Below are positions 32,345 through 41,416 of a stretch of 64,000 nt of DNA, one piece after another. How positions within the stretch are numbered: the first letter of the stretch is position 1; each line of letters begins with the position of its first letter. The notes below the pieces were generated by a model. That model had not been told where the DNA came from. It searched no databases and saw only the letters and a list, made by a program, of their open reading frames with translations. The translations under genes and the position numbers were made by a program. This DNA comes from SLSG01 sp964477035 (GTDB lineage Bacteria; Bacteroidota; Bacteroidia; Bacteroidales; UBA7960), in the NCBI GenBank assembly GCA_964477035.1, contig CAYZCW010000001.1:248001-312000 (forward strand). The letters run 5' to 3'.

Positions 32345-34474
32345 CTAGAAAACCATCACCTTGGTGCTGGAGACGGTGACCCGGTCTGACAGCTGGATGA
32401 TGTAAATGCCCCGGTGGGGTACGGTGAAATCCAGCCTGGACTGTGCGTTGCACATTCCGCTGGCGACCACCTGGCCTGTGAGTGCTACCACCTGATAGCC
32501 GACAGGCTGGTCCTGCAGGTTGTTGATGAATACCTTGTTGTCGAAGCTATACACCTGTACGTTCAGGGCCAGGGGCTCCCTGGCGGAAGTGACGTCGATG
32601 GTGGCGAACGGGCCGCCCAGGTTGCCGTTGTCGATGGCCTGGACCCCGAAGTCGTAATCCGCCGTGGTCATGCCGTGCAGGGTGATGGTCGTTCCGGAGA
32701 TCAGCGGACGCACCCCGTTGGCGGTGAGCATGCCGGTTTCGGGATCTGCCGGGAAGTAAGTGTACAGCTGTCCGTTGGTCTTGTGCTTTGCGTAAACATT
32801 GTAACGAAGGGCTTCGGCCGGGGTGGTGTCGTCGGATGCCATTTCCCAGCTGAGCACCACGCCGCCCTCCACGTCCTCGGCCACGACATTGGCCGGAGCG
32901 GTGGGTGGCTGGTTGTCCTGGATGCCCTCGGCAAGCATGTTTTTCAGCAGGAAGTTCGGCCAGGTGGGATCTTCCGGGGTGCCGCTGCCGCCATCGCGGT
33001 AGCCGAAGATGGTGAAGTCCAGGTTGCCGTCGCCCGTAAAGTCCACGAAGTTGACGGATCCGGCACGGGCCCGTGCCCTGTCGGGATCGATCGGCACGGG
33101 CAGGAAGGTGTTGTCCCCCTTGTTGTAGAAGAAGGTGGTATTGGGACCCCAGCCGGAGGCGACGATGTCGACCCATCCGTTGTTGTTGATGTCGCCGGTG
33201 GCCACAGCCGCCCCGCCTCCGATCAGTCCGCTCACGCTGTGTTCGATTTTGGTGAAGCCCAGGTCGCCGTCATTGATGTAGATGTTGGCGAAGCTGGCCC
33301 AGCCGTTGTTGACGTCCCGGCCGATCTCCACGATGTCCATCCAGCCGTCGTTGTTGATGTCGGCAAAGAAGGTCTCGCCCTGCTGGTGGCCGGTGAAAAC
33401 TTCGGGGCTGTCCTCGTAATAGCTGAAGGTGCCGTCCCCGTTGTTGATGTACAGGTCGGTCACGGTCTGGACGTCCCCGTCCACATAGCCCGTGACGATC
33501 ATGTCGGCATAGCCGTTGTTGGTGACGTCCCCGGCATGGATGCCGCCTCCGTTCATGGAGCGGAAGTTGCGGGTGCCGTCCACGGGGGTTTCCTGCAGTT
33601 CAAAGCTTCCCTGGTTGTTTTTGTACAGGGCCACCACGCGGGCATTTCCAGAAACTTCCCATTCGCCCCCGGCATTTCCGCTTAGGAAGACGTCGAGCCA
33701 GCCGTCGTTGTCGTAATCGACGACCTCGATCAGGTGGGTGTTGTTGTCCCCGCCTTCGGCAGAGATGCCCACGAAGAAAGCGTCTTCCACGAGTTCGAAA
33801 GCATAATCGGGCGCCCCGGTATTGCGGTACAGGTCGGTGATGGCGGCCGTGGAGGTGCCGTCGAGCGAGCCGCACACGATCAGGTCGAGGTGGCCATCGT
33901 TGTCAAAGTCGAAGAAGGCGGCCGACGACAGGGAGAGCATGGCCACGTCGGTGAGCACCTCGGTGAAGGTGCCGTCTCCGTTGTTCATGAACAGGCCGGA
34001 GAAAGGCGTGCCCTGCCCGGAGATCTGGAAGAAGTCGATCAGGCCGTCGTTGTTCACGTCCCCCCAGATCTGCTTGCCGCTGGCGGTCATCGGGAGGTCT
34101 CCCTCGGTGAGGGGGTTCTCCACGATCTCCCAGCCGACCACTTTGGGACCGTCCTCTTCCCCTCCGGAACCGGCTTCTGCGAAGGCACCGCCCAGGTTGC
34201 CGTTGTCGATGGCCTGGACCCCGAAGTCGTAATCCGCCGTGGNNNNNNNNNNNNNNNNNNNNNNNNNNNNNNNNNNNNNNNNNNNNNNNNNNNNNNNNNN
34301 NNNNNNNNNNNNNNNNNNNNNNNNNNNNNNNNNNNNNNNNNNGCTGGCGGTCATCGGGAGGTCTCCCTCGGTGAGGGGGTTCTCCACGATCTCCCAGGTC
34401 ACGGGGACCGGCTGGGCCATGGTGGTCAGTGAAAAAAGCATGGCAAAAATGCCAATGAGCGTAAAGTGTTTCAT
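32345..34474 (-). CDS. surface FG-GAP/VCBS-repeat protein with FN3 and T9SS sorting domain; interrupted by an assembly gap
   Basis: ATG 34474 has a Shine-Dalgarno (AGGAGG) and gives signal peptide MKHFTLIGIFAMLFSLTTMAQ. Visible are about seven VCBS/FG-GAP blades, each with the calcium-type D(V/I)NNDG(x)xD loop (WGDVNNDGLIDF, DYDNDGWLDVFL, DINNDGWMDIVE, DINNNGWVDIVA and others). An FN3 domain (QPPTAPANVVAEDVEGGVVL) and a C-terminal sorting domain ending in GIYIIQL and KVMVF follow. Such proteins bind glycans at the cell surface beside SusCD. The 100 N at 34243-34342 hide sequence: the module before the gap repeats after it, so the real protein probably has two propeller+FN3 modules, about 1146 aa. 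Length given here is therefore too short. Confidence 0.8.
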   Translation of the reverse strand: MKHFTLIGIFAMLFSLTTMAQPVPVTWEIVENPLTEGDLPMTASXXXXXXXXXXXXXXXXXXXXXXXXXXXXXXXXXXTADYDFGVQAIDNGNLGGAFAEAGSGGEEDGPKVVGWEIVENPLTEGDLPMTASGKQIWGDVNNDGLIDFFQISGQGTPFSGLFMNNGDGTFTEVLTDVAMLSLSSAAFFDFDNDGHLDLIVCGSLDGTSTAAITDLYRNTGAPDYAFELVEDAFFVGISAEGGDNNTHLIEVVDYDNDGWLDVFLSGNAGGEWEVSGNARVVALYKNNQGSFELQETPVDGTRNFRSMNGGGIHAGDVTNNGYADMIVTGYVDGDVQTVTDLYINNGDGTFSYYEDSPEVFTGHQQGETFFADINNDGWMDIVEIGRDVNNGWASFANIYINDGDLGFTKIEHSVSGLIGGGAAVATGDINNNGWVDIVASGWGPNTTFFYNKGDNTFLPVPIDPDRARARAGSVNFVDFTGDGNLDFTIFGYRDGGSGTPEDPTWPNFLLKNMLAEGIQDNQPPTAPANVVAEDVEGGVVLSWEMASDDTTPAEALRYNVYAKHKTNGQLYTYFPADPETGMLTANGVRPLISGTTITLHGMTTADYDFGVQAIDNGNLGGPFATIDVTSAREPLALNVQVYSFDNKVFINNLQDQPVGYQVVALTGQVVASGMCNAQSRLDFTVPHRGIYIIQLSDRVTVSSTKVMVF
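32613..34133 (-). repeat. one complete copy of a ~1.5-kb intragenic module
   Basis: Both ends of this stretch recur next to the N run: 32613-32667 is identical to 34188-34242, and 34079-34133 is identical to 34343-34397. It encodes the WEIVENPLTEGDLPMTAS segment, the propeller, the FN3 domain and TADYDFGVQAIDNGNLGG. The period would be 1575 bp (525 codons), in frame. Confidence 0.75.
34188..34242. repeat. 55-bp repeat flank, low-coordinate side of the gap
   Basis: Identical to 32613-32667; it is the FN3 end of the module and stops exactly at the first N. Confidence 0.85.
34243..34342. other. assembly gap of 100 N
   Basis: Exactly 100 N, a conventional placeholder for unknown length. From the flanking repeats the missing piece should correspond to 32668-34078, i.e. 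about 1411 bp. Confidence 0.95.
34343..34397. repeat. 55-bp repeat flank, high-coordinate side of the gap
   Basis: Identical to 34079-34133; it is the beginning of the module, just after the signal peptide. Confidence 0.85.
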
Positions 34475-34536
34475 AGTGCCTCCTGTTTTAATTGTAAATG
34501 GAATGAAGTGAATAATCAAAGAGTGTTATGAGACGA

Positions 34537-36114
34537 TTAATAGCCCGGATTCTGATCCTGGTGGGTCAGGTTCGGGTTCTGCAGGATCTCCACCAGGGGG
34601 ATGGGATAACGCTTGTGGTGATCGCTGATGTAGCCGCTTTCCTTGGCCCAGCGGTTTCTTTCGGAGATCAGGGGCACAAACTGGTTGGTGCGGATCAGGT
34701 CGAACCGTCGCCAGCCCTCGAAGGCCAGCTCCCGGATCCTTTCATCCAGGATGTTTTCCCGGAATTCCTGCTGGGACATGCCCGGGTTCCAGCGTTTGTC
34801 GTCCGGAAGGTTACCGCCCCAGGCCCTTTTGCGTACCTGGTCGTTGACGATGGCCACGGCTCCTGAGGTATTGCCCGTTTCATTCAGGCACTCGGCCAGG
34901 GACAACAGGATGTCTGCATAGCGGATGTAGTACATGTCCTTGCCGGAATTGTAGAATGTTTCCACCCCGTCGGTGCGGATGTCCTCGTACTTCTTGATGT
35001 GGGGTGCCAGCTGGTCTTCCCCGAAACCGGCATAGACCGAAGGGATGTTGTTCCCGTTGACGAAGTCATAGCGGATGCTTTCCATCTTGCGCTGATCCCC
35101 CTCTTCCCACAGTCCGCCCATGCTCCTGTCGGTGCGGCTATAGGCTGTGGGAAGCACCAGGTCATAGCCTCCGATGTAGTTGGTCGGGTTGCTGGAGGTG
35201 GCCCTTGAGCCGGTATACCACTGGGCTTCGTTGGTGTCGGGCCAGATGTTGTTGAACAGAAAGGTGTAGACGGGTTCGTTGCCGGGAGACCTGAGGGGGT
35301 CCCACAGGTTGGCGTAACTGGAAGTCAGGGAGAATCCTCCATTGGCGACAATGTCCTGGAAGACATCCCTTGCCAGGGTGAAATCACGCAGGCCGGACTC
35401 TTCCGGAGCCCCCATATACATTTTCCCGAGCAATGCCTTCGCCGCCCATTCCGTTGGGATCCGCTTGTCGGACAATGCCCTGTTGGGCAGGACGCCGGCG
35501 GCGTCCAAAAAGTCGGTTTCAATAGCCTGGTACACCTCGGTCAGGGGTTTGCGGCCCGACAGCACGATGTCCTTGCCCCTGACCTCGGGAATGGGCAGCC
35601 CGCCCCAGTAGCTGGCCAGCTCAAACAGGACGGCGGCCCTGTAAAACTTTGCCTGTCCGATAAAAAACCGGATCTGGTCCGCTTCATCGTCTCCGGCTGT
35701 CTCCAGCTTTTTTTCAAGTGCCTGAATGGCTTCTGTAGCCTGGACCACAATCGGCCAGCGGATGTTCCAGAGTTCTGCGATGGGTTTGTTGTCGGTCGAC
35801 AGAAAGCCGTCGTATTTGTCGAGTCCCCCCTGGTCTGCATCGGTGCGGACCTGGTATTCGCCCTGCTGGCTTTCGTCGGTGCCCAGCATGAGGAAGAAGC
35901 CTTTCCTGTTTACCCGGGTGCTTCGCCAGTTAAAATACAGGCCGTTGAGGAAGGGTTGCACATTGTCGAGCGACTCAAAGACCTGTTCGACCGACAGGGC
36001 GGTTTTGGGATCCTGGTCAAGGAAATCATCACTGCACGAAGGGGCCAGGGCCAGGATGATTGCCAGTGATGCCGTTGTGAACCTTTTCAGTGTTGCCATG
36101 GGATGAAAATTCAT
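34537..36114 (-). CDS. SusD-like glycan-binding lipoprotein
   Basis: 525 aa from ATG 36114 (ATG 36099 is equally possible). Lipoprotein signal ends in ALAPSCSDDFLDQDP with the typical SusD sequence right after the Cys. TPR-like helices carry FFIGQAKFYRAAVLFELASYWGGLPIP, and the C-terminus has YYIRYADILLSLAECLNE and ILDERIRELAFEGWRRFDLIRT, all RagB/SusD landmarks. It forms the lid on the SusC transporter upstream (7 bp gap) and captures oligosaccharides at the cell surface. The neighbouring GH36, GH97 and GH-D enzymes point to alpha-galactosides. Confidence 0.93.
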   Translation of the reverse strand: MNFHPMATLKRFTTASLAIILALAPSCSDDFLDQDPKTALSVEQVFESLDNVQPFLNGLYFNWRSTRVNRKGFFLMLGTDESQQGEYQVRTDADQGGLDKYDGFLSTDNKPIAELWNIRWPIVVQATEAIQALEKKLETAGDDEADQIRFFIGQAKFYRAAVLFELASYWGGLPIPEVRGKDIVLSGRKPLTEVYQAIETDFLDAAGVLPNRALSDKRIPTEWAAKALLGKMYMGAPEESGLRDFTLARDVFQDIVANGGFSLTSSYANLWDPLRSPGNEPVYTFLFNNIWPDTNEAQWYTGSRATSSNPTNYIGGYDLVLPTAYSRTDRSMGGLWEEGDQRKMESIRYDFVNGNNIPSVYAGFGEDQLAPHIKKYEDIRTDGVETFYNSGKDMYYIRYADILLSLAECLNETGNTSGAVAIVNDQVRKRAWGGNLPDDKRWNPGMSQQEFRENILDERIRELAFEGWRRFDLIRTNQFVPLISERNRWAKESGYISDHHKRYPIPLVEILQNPNLTHQDQNPGY

Positions 36115-36121
36115 GTGTTTC

Positions 36122-39100
36122 TTAAATGCTGATGTTGGCGCCAAAAACCATCTGGCGGGATGAAGGGTACCAGTCGCCGCTGTCGGGGTCGTACCCTTTG
36201 TAACGGGTCAAGGTGACCAGGTTGTGGCCGGTCACATAAAACCTCAGGTTCTGTACGTGGATATGTCTGAGCCAGCTGCGCGGCACGGCCCAGGAAAGGG
36301 ATATTTCGGAGATCCTGATGAACGAGGCATCCTGGACCGCCCAGTCGACATCCCAGAGGTTGAACCGTCCCCCGTCCGAATAGGCCCGCGGGACATTGGT
36401 GTCGGTGTTCTCCGGGGTCCACCGGTTCAGCAGGTCGATGTGGGCACCCGAGTTGCCGTAGCTGCTCATGAGGGTTTCATACAGGGAGCTGATGCGGCTG
36501 GCACCGTGGGAGTAATGGGCGTTGACCAGGAGGTTCCAGCCCCGGAACCGGAAATTGGTGGAAAAGCCGCCGTAAAAATCCGGATCCATGGTCCCCACCA
36601 CAAAGCGGTCCAGGTCGTTGATGATCAGATTGCCGTCCTTGTCCAGCGGAAGGATGTCTCCCGGCAGGACAATCCGGGAGCCCAGCTGCAGGGAGTTCAC
36701 ATAGTCCATATCGCCTTCCTGCACGATCCTGTCAAATTTGTAGACATAAATCGTGTTCAGGGGCTGTCCGAGGAACAGGTTGCCGGTGCGCTGGATCTCA
36801 TTATTCGAATAGCCGCCCAGGTTGTAGATTTCCGTGACGTCATCATACAGGCGGGTGACCTTGTTGCGGTCGGAGGCGATGTTGAAGGTCACCTCCCAGG
36901 AGAAATCTCCCCGGCTGACCGGGACCGCGTTCACCATGAACTCGATCCCTTTGTTTTCCAAGGCCCCCACATTGTCGATCTTGCGCAGATACCCGGAGCT
37001 GGGGGCGGTGCTTCTCTCCATGAGCAGGTCTTCGTTCTGGATTTGGAACACATCCACCGACAGGTTCAGCCGGTCCCTGAAAAAGCCTGCGTCAAGGCCC
37101 AGGTTCAGCTGCTTTTGCTGCTCCCACCGCAAGTAGGGGTTGCCATACCGGCCTGTGTTTCTTAATACATTAGAGTTCAAGGAAGTGTAAGGGCTGAAGA
37201 GGGTCATATACCCGTAATTGGGGATGTTCTGGTTGCCGGCGATGCCGTAGCCTGCCCTCAGCCTGAGGTTTTCCACCAGGCGTTGGTTCTGCATGAAAGC
37301 TTCTTCGGTGATGTTCCAGGACCCCGCCACGGAAGGGAAAAAGCCCCATTTGTTCGTGGGGCCGAACCTGGAGGATCCGTCATAGCGCCCGGTCAGGGTA
37401 ATGTAGTATCTGGAGGCATAGGAATAGTTGATCCTGCCGAGAAAGGACTGCAATGAGTGGGTGGTGAAATTGCCGGCCAGGTAAAACTTGTCCTTATCCG
37501 AGGCTCCCTGGGGGTAGTAATAGGAAAACAGGTCGTTGTTGTATCCGCTGGCGTTTTGCTGGTTGTAATTGTATTCGTAATAGGACACATTGGAGCCAAG
37601 CAGGGCGTTGACCCGGTGTCTCCCGGCAATAATCCTGTCGTATGTGATGGAATTGTCCCATTGCCAGTTCAGGTTCTTTCTCTTGACCTGCACGGATTGC
37701 CCCTCGTGGGCTCCTTTGTAGGACTGGGTGGAGTTGGTGGGGAAATAGCTGTAGTCTTCCTGCTGCTGAAGGTCGATGGAGAAAGTGGACCGCACGTTCA
37801 GTCCCTCGATGGGGTTGATGTTCAAATAGTTCGAGCTTAGGAGGCGGCCGGTTACCACGTCCCGGTCCACATACAGGTCGCGCAAGGGGTTGTTGGCACT
37901 CTGGTTGTCGATCTTGCCCTCGCGCAGGTACCAGTACTCCTCTGACACCGGGAGCAGGGGACTGGCGCGAAGCGAATTGATGAACATGCTGCCGTTGGCC
38001 ACCGGTTGTTCGTTCGTGTAAATGAAGGTGTTGTTTGTTCCCACCCGCATCCAGGACTTGATGATCTGTTCGGTATTCACCTTCCCGGAATACCTCTCAT
38101 AGCCTGAATTTGCAAGCTGCCCGACCTGGTCGTTGAAGTTGAAGCTGATGAAATAATTGCCGACATCATGCCCGCCCGAGAAGCTGATGCTGTGGTTCTG
38201 CTGCACGCCCTTCTGAACCACCTCATCGAGCCAGCTGTGGGTCAGTCCTTCGGCATGCGAAGCCAGCTCTTCGGCCGAAAAAATGAGGTTTCGGATCGGA
38301 TTGGTGTTGGTCAGGCTGTTGCGGATGTACTGGTCCCGGTCCCGGTTGGGGTTCTTGTCCATATAGGCATTGGCATAAGCATCCACCCGGAGGTCAAAGA
38401 TCTGGTTGCCGTCCATCAGGGGCATCTCCTTGCTGAACTCCTGGAAGCCGTACCAGGTGTCGTAGTTGATCCTCATCTCTCCCTTCGTGCCCTTCTTGGT
38501 GGTGATCACGATCACCCCGTTGGCCCCCCTTGAGCCGTAAATGGCCGTTGCGGAGGCGTCCTTCAGGATGTCGATGGAGGCAATGTCCTCGGGATTCAGC
38601 ATGTCAAACCCTCCTTCGATGACCAGGCCGTCGATCACAAAAATGGGGTTCGTCCCGTAATGAATGGAGTTGCGGCCACGGATCTGGATGGAAGCCTTGG
38701 AGCCCGGGGCTGCGCTGCTTTGCACATAGATGCCCGGCACCCGGCCCTGCAGGGCCTGTACGACGGATGAAGTCGGGGCTTCCGAAAGGGTTTCGGCAGT
38801 GACCCGGGCCACGGAACCCGTCAGGTCGGACTTCCGGATGGCGGCGCCGACAATGACCAGCTCCTCGATCTCCCTGGCTTGCGGCCTCAGGGCGATCTCC
38901 AGGTGGGTGGGCCCGCTGATGCGCCTGTTTTCGGTTGCGTAGCCTATATAGGATATTTCCAGCATGGCACCGGCAGGAACGGCGAGGCTGAAATGCCCGT
39001 CAAGGTCCGTGACGGTTCCAAGCCCCTCCACGCTGCGGACAATCAAGGTGGCCCCGGGCAGGGCCTCTCCGGTTTGGTAGTCCGTAACCCTTCCGGTGAC

Positions 39101-39178
39101 TTCCACATTCTGGGCCAACAGCCATCCCGGGAGCAGGAAAATGGCTGACAATAGAAGGCGAGCAATTGATTGGTTCAT
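36122..39178 (-). CDS. SusC-like TonB-dependent transporter
   Basis: 1018 aa. Signal peptide to ~22, then a carboxypeptidase-D-like domain (VEVTGRVTDYQTGEALPGAT) with FSLAVPAGAMLEISYIGY, a TonB-box-like stretch EELVIVGAAIRKSDLTGS, the plug (ALQGRVPGIYVQSS, SIQIRGRNSI, SIDILKDASATAIYGSRGAN) and a 22-strand barrel ending in a final aromatic strand (RQMVFGANISI). It imports oligosaccharides captured by SusD, powered by TonB. It follows the GH36 gene by 28 bp, so it is inside the long operon and not at its head. Confidence 0.95.
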   Translation of the reverse strand: MNQSIARLLLSAIFLLPGWLLAQNVEVTGRVTDYQTGEALPGATLIVRSVEGLGTVTDLDGHFSLAVPAGAMLEISYIGYATENRRISGPTHLEIALRPQAREIEELVIVGAAIRKSDLTGSVARVTAETLSEAPTSSVVQALQGRVPGIYVQSSAAPGSKASIQIRGRNSIHYGTNPIFVIDGLVIEGGFDMLNPEDIASIDILKDASATAIYGSRGANGVIVITTKKGTKGEMRINYDTWYGFQEFSKEMPLMDGNQIFDLRVDAYANAYMDKNPNRDRDQYIRNSLTNTNPIRNLIFSAEELASHAEGLTHSWLDEVVQKGVQQNHSISFSGGHDVGNYFISFNFNDQVGQLANSGYERYSGKVNTEQIIKSWMRVGTNNTFIYTNEQPVANGSMFINSLRASPLLPVSEEYWYLREGKIDNQSANNPLRDLYVDRDVVTGRLLSSNYLNINPIEGLNVRSTFSIDLQQQEDYSYFPTNSTQSYKGAHEGQSVQVKRKNLNWQWDNSITYDRIIAGRHRVNALLGSNVSYYEYNYNQQNASGYNNDLFSYYYPQGASDKDKFYLAGNFTTHSLQSFLGRINYSYASRYYITLTGRYDGSSRFGPTNKWGFFPSVAGSWNITEEAFMQNQRLVENLRLRAGYGIAGNQNIPNYGYMTLFSPYTSLNSNVLRNTGRYGNPYLRWEQQKQLNLGLDAGFFRDRLNLSVDVFQIQNEDLLMERSTAPSSGYLRKIDNVGALENKGIEFMVNAVPVSRGDFSWEVTFNIASDRNKVTRLYDDVTEIYNLGGYSNNEIQRTGNLFLGQPLNTIYVYKFDRIVQEGDMDYVNSLQLGSRIVLPGDILPLDKDGNLIINDLDRFVVGTMDPDFYGGFSTNFRFRGWNLLVNAHYSHGASRISSLYETLMSSYGNSGAHIDLLNRWTPENTDTNVPRAYSDGGRFNLWDVDWAVQDASFIRISEISLSWAVPRSWLRHIHVQNLRFYVTGHNLVTLTRYKGYDPDSGDWYPSSRQMVFGANISI

Positions 39179-39206
39179 GACGTGCTGATTTATAATGAAT
39201 CCCTTC

Positions 39207-41396
39207 TTAGGGCTGGGCGGTTAATTCGATGATCTTGCTGTCGTATTCGTTGTACATGACAAAGCGCAGGCCGTACTTCATCAGGAAGTCGCCCGAGTAC
39301 ACCTTCCCCTCCAGGGGGGTGAACCAGGAATAGGAGCCGGGGTCTTTGTTGACCTCCCGCAGGAGGTAGTTTTTGTCAGGATCCAGGCCCTTGAGCACCA
39401 GGGGTTGCTTATTGCCCTGTATGGCTTTTTTCAACTGATAGGCGAAGACCACGGCCCGGTCGGCCTGGTCACTGACATACATCATGGCGGCCCGGTCGTT
39501 GGTATAGGGGGACAGCAGCCGGTAGAGCTCACCAAACTGGACGATGTCCCGGATCTTGTAGTACTCCTGAATGGCATTTTTGGAGAATGCTTTCTCTTCC
39601 GGGCTCATGTCGCGCGGCTGCAGGTCCATGCCCAGTTTGGCGGACATGGCCACATCGAAGCGGAACTTCAGGGGGGTGATCCTTTGGGTGATGTGGTTGG
39701 GGACCACCGATACGTGGCTGGCCAGGGCCATGGCCGGATAGAAGAAGGTGGTGCCCCACTGGATGAATACACGGCTCAGGGCGTCGGTGTTGTCGCTGAT
39801 CCAGAATTCATCGAAATAGGGCAGGGTGGCGTAGTCCAGCCTGCCACCCCCACCGGAGCACACCATCATGAACACCTCGGGATGCTTCTCCCGGACCCGC
39901 TCCAGCACCGACATCAGTCCGCGGACATTCTCTATCCACAGGTGGCTCTGGTCCTGAGGCGGCAGGTAGTACGACCCGGGATTGGTGATGAAGCGGTTCG
40001 CATCCCATTTGATGTAAGAAATGCCCGGGTAATCGCTCAGGTAGCGGTCCACCACGCCGAACACGAAATCCCGGACTTCCGGGTTTGCCAGGTCGAGGTT
40101 CAGCTGGTTGCGCAGCAGGTGCAGGTCCCGGTAAGGTTGTCCGATGACCCAATCGGGGTGGTTCTCGTACAATTCGCTGCGGGGGTTGACCATCTCGGGC
40201 TCCAGCCAGAGTCCGAAACGAATGCCGTTTTTATGGGACTCCTCCACCAGGTAGCCGATGCCGTCGGGCAGCTTTTCCCGGTTCACCTCCCAGTCGCCCA
40301 GTCCCGCATGGTCGCTGTTCCTGGGGTGCTTCGTCCCGAACCAGCCGTCGTCCAGCAAAAACAGTTCGAAGTCCATTTCGGCCGCATCCCCTATGATCTC
40401 GCTGAGCAGCTCCTGGTTGAAGTCAAAATAGGTGGCTTCCCAGTTGTTCAGCAGGGTGAGGCGGGTGCGGTCGCCCCGGTAAACCCCGTGTTTCATGGCC
40501 CAGCGGTGAAAGTTTCTGGACACCTCCCCGGTGCCATGGGCCGAAAAAGTATACAGCAGGGCAGGCGTTTCGAATACCTCATCCTTTTCCAGGCGGTACC
40601 AGGATGCATGGGGGTTGATGCCGGCGATCAGCTGAAGCTCTTCCACCTCGTCCACATCGAACAGGATGCGGTGGCTGCCTGGCCAGGCGAGGGTGCCGCC
40701 CACCACGCGCCCGGCATCTTCGAGGGCGGGGCCATCGAGTGACAACAGGAAATGGGAGTGGGCGAATTGGTTGGAGCGGATGCCCAGCTTCGAGTCCAGC
40801 ACTTTTTGTCCGCGTGTGAGCTTGTTTTCGACCATGTGCATCTCATCGGCCCAGTTCCCGTGGAACTGGGTCACATGGTAGACCGGTTCGTTGAAATGCA
40901 GGTGGGCCGAGGCGAACTGGTACAGCATCACGTCCCCTTCTTCCTGGTGGCGGATTTCCACCCACTGTTCGATGACGTTGTCCTCATAATAAGACTGGTA
41001 GAAGAACCGGACGAAAAACGGATAATGCGTGTCCCGGGTGTCGATGGTGGTGAGCAGGACCCCCTCCTGTACCTCTTCCACGACATGTCCGGTGTAAGCC
41101 AGTTCGGTGGAGGTGTTGCCGTCTGCATGCACGGCATGCAGGGCCGCCTCATTGTAGTAGGATGTCCCGAAAGCCGGATAGACCCTGGCGGGATTGGCCG
41201 TCATATGCATTTGTTCCGGGTGGTCGAGCCGCTCCCCGAAGTAGACCTGGTATAGGTAATTGTGTTCGTCCGTCCGGAGCACCAGTTCCGTGTCCTTCGT
41301 CCGGATGGCAATGACCTCGTCTCCCAGAACGGTAAAGGGGAACAGGTTTGTCAGGCTCAGCAAGGCGGTCAAAAGAAGTATTCTGGTTTGTTTCAT
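39207..41396 (-). CDS. GH36 alpha-galactosidase
   Basis: 729 aa with signal peptide to ~25 (TVLGDEV). The GH36 sequence is textbook: NNWEATYFDF (317-326), LLDDGWFG (347-354), WLEPEMVNP, nucleophile Asp465 in YIKWDANRF, CSGGGGR (513-519) and acid/base Asp535 in WISDNTDAL. It releases terminal alpha-1,6-galactose from melibiose, raffinose-type sugars or galactomannan fragments, probably in the periplasm. Length equals the usual ~720 aa. It lies 20 bp after the DUF5107 gene and 28 bp before susC. Confidence 0.95.
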   Translation of the reverse strand: MKQTRILLLTALLSLTNLFPFTVLGDEVIAIRTKDTELVLRTDEHNYLYQVYFGERLDHPEQMHMTANPARVYPAFGTSYYNEAALHAVHADGNTSTELAYTGHVVEEVQEGVLLTTIDTRDTHYPFFVRFFYQSYYEDNVIEQWVEIRHQEEGDVMLYQFASAHLHFNEPVYHVTQFHGNWADEMHMVENKLTRGQKVLDSKLGIRSNQFAHSHFLLSLDGPALEDAGRVVGGTLAWPGSHRILFDVDEVEELQLIAGINPHASWYRLEKDEVFETPALLYTFSAHGTGEVSRNFHRWAMKHGVYRGDRTRLTLLNNWEATYFDFNQELLSEIIGDAAEMDFELFLLDDGWFGTKHPRNSDHAGLGDWEVNREKLPDGIGYLVEESHKNGIRFGLWLEPEMVNPRSELYENHPDWVIGQPYRDLHLLRNQLNLDLANPEVRDFVFGVVDRYLSDYPGISYIKWDANRFITNPGSYYLPPQDQSHLWIENVRGLMSVLERVREKHPEVFMMVCSGGGGRLDYATLPYFDEFWISDNTDALSRVFIQWGTTFFYPAMALASHVSVVPNHITQRITPLKFRFDVAMSAKLGMDLQPRDMSPEEKAFSKNAIQEYYKIRDIVQFGELYRLLSPYTNDRAAMMYVSDQADRAVVFAYQLKKAIQGNKQPLVLKGLDPDKNYLLREVNKDPGSYSWFTPLEGKVYSGDFLMKYGLRFVMYNEYDSKIIELTAQP

Positions 41397-41416
41397 GTAT
41401 GGATTGTTTTTGCTTT

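Noticed and set aside
34243..34342. A frameshift or pseudogene in the FG-GAP gene.
   Set aside because: The frame agrees on both sides of the N run and the flanking repeats explain the interruption as an assembly artefact.
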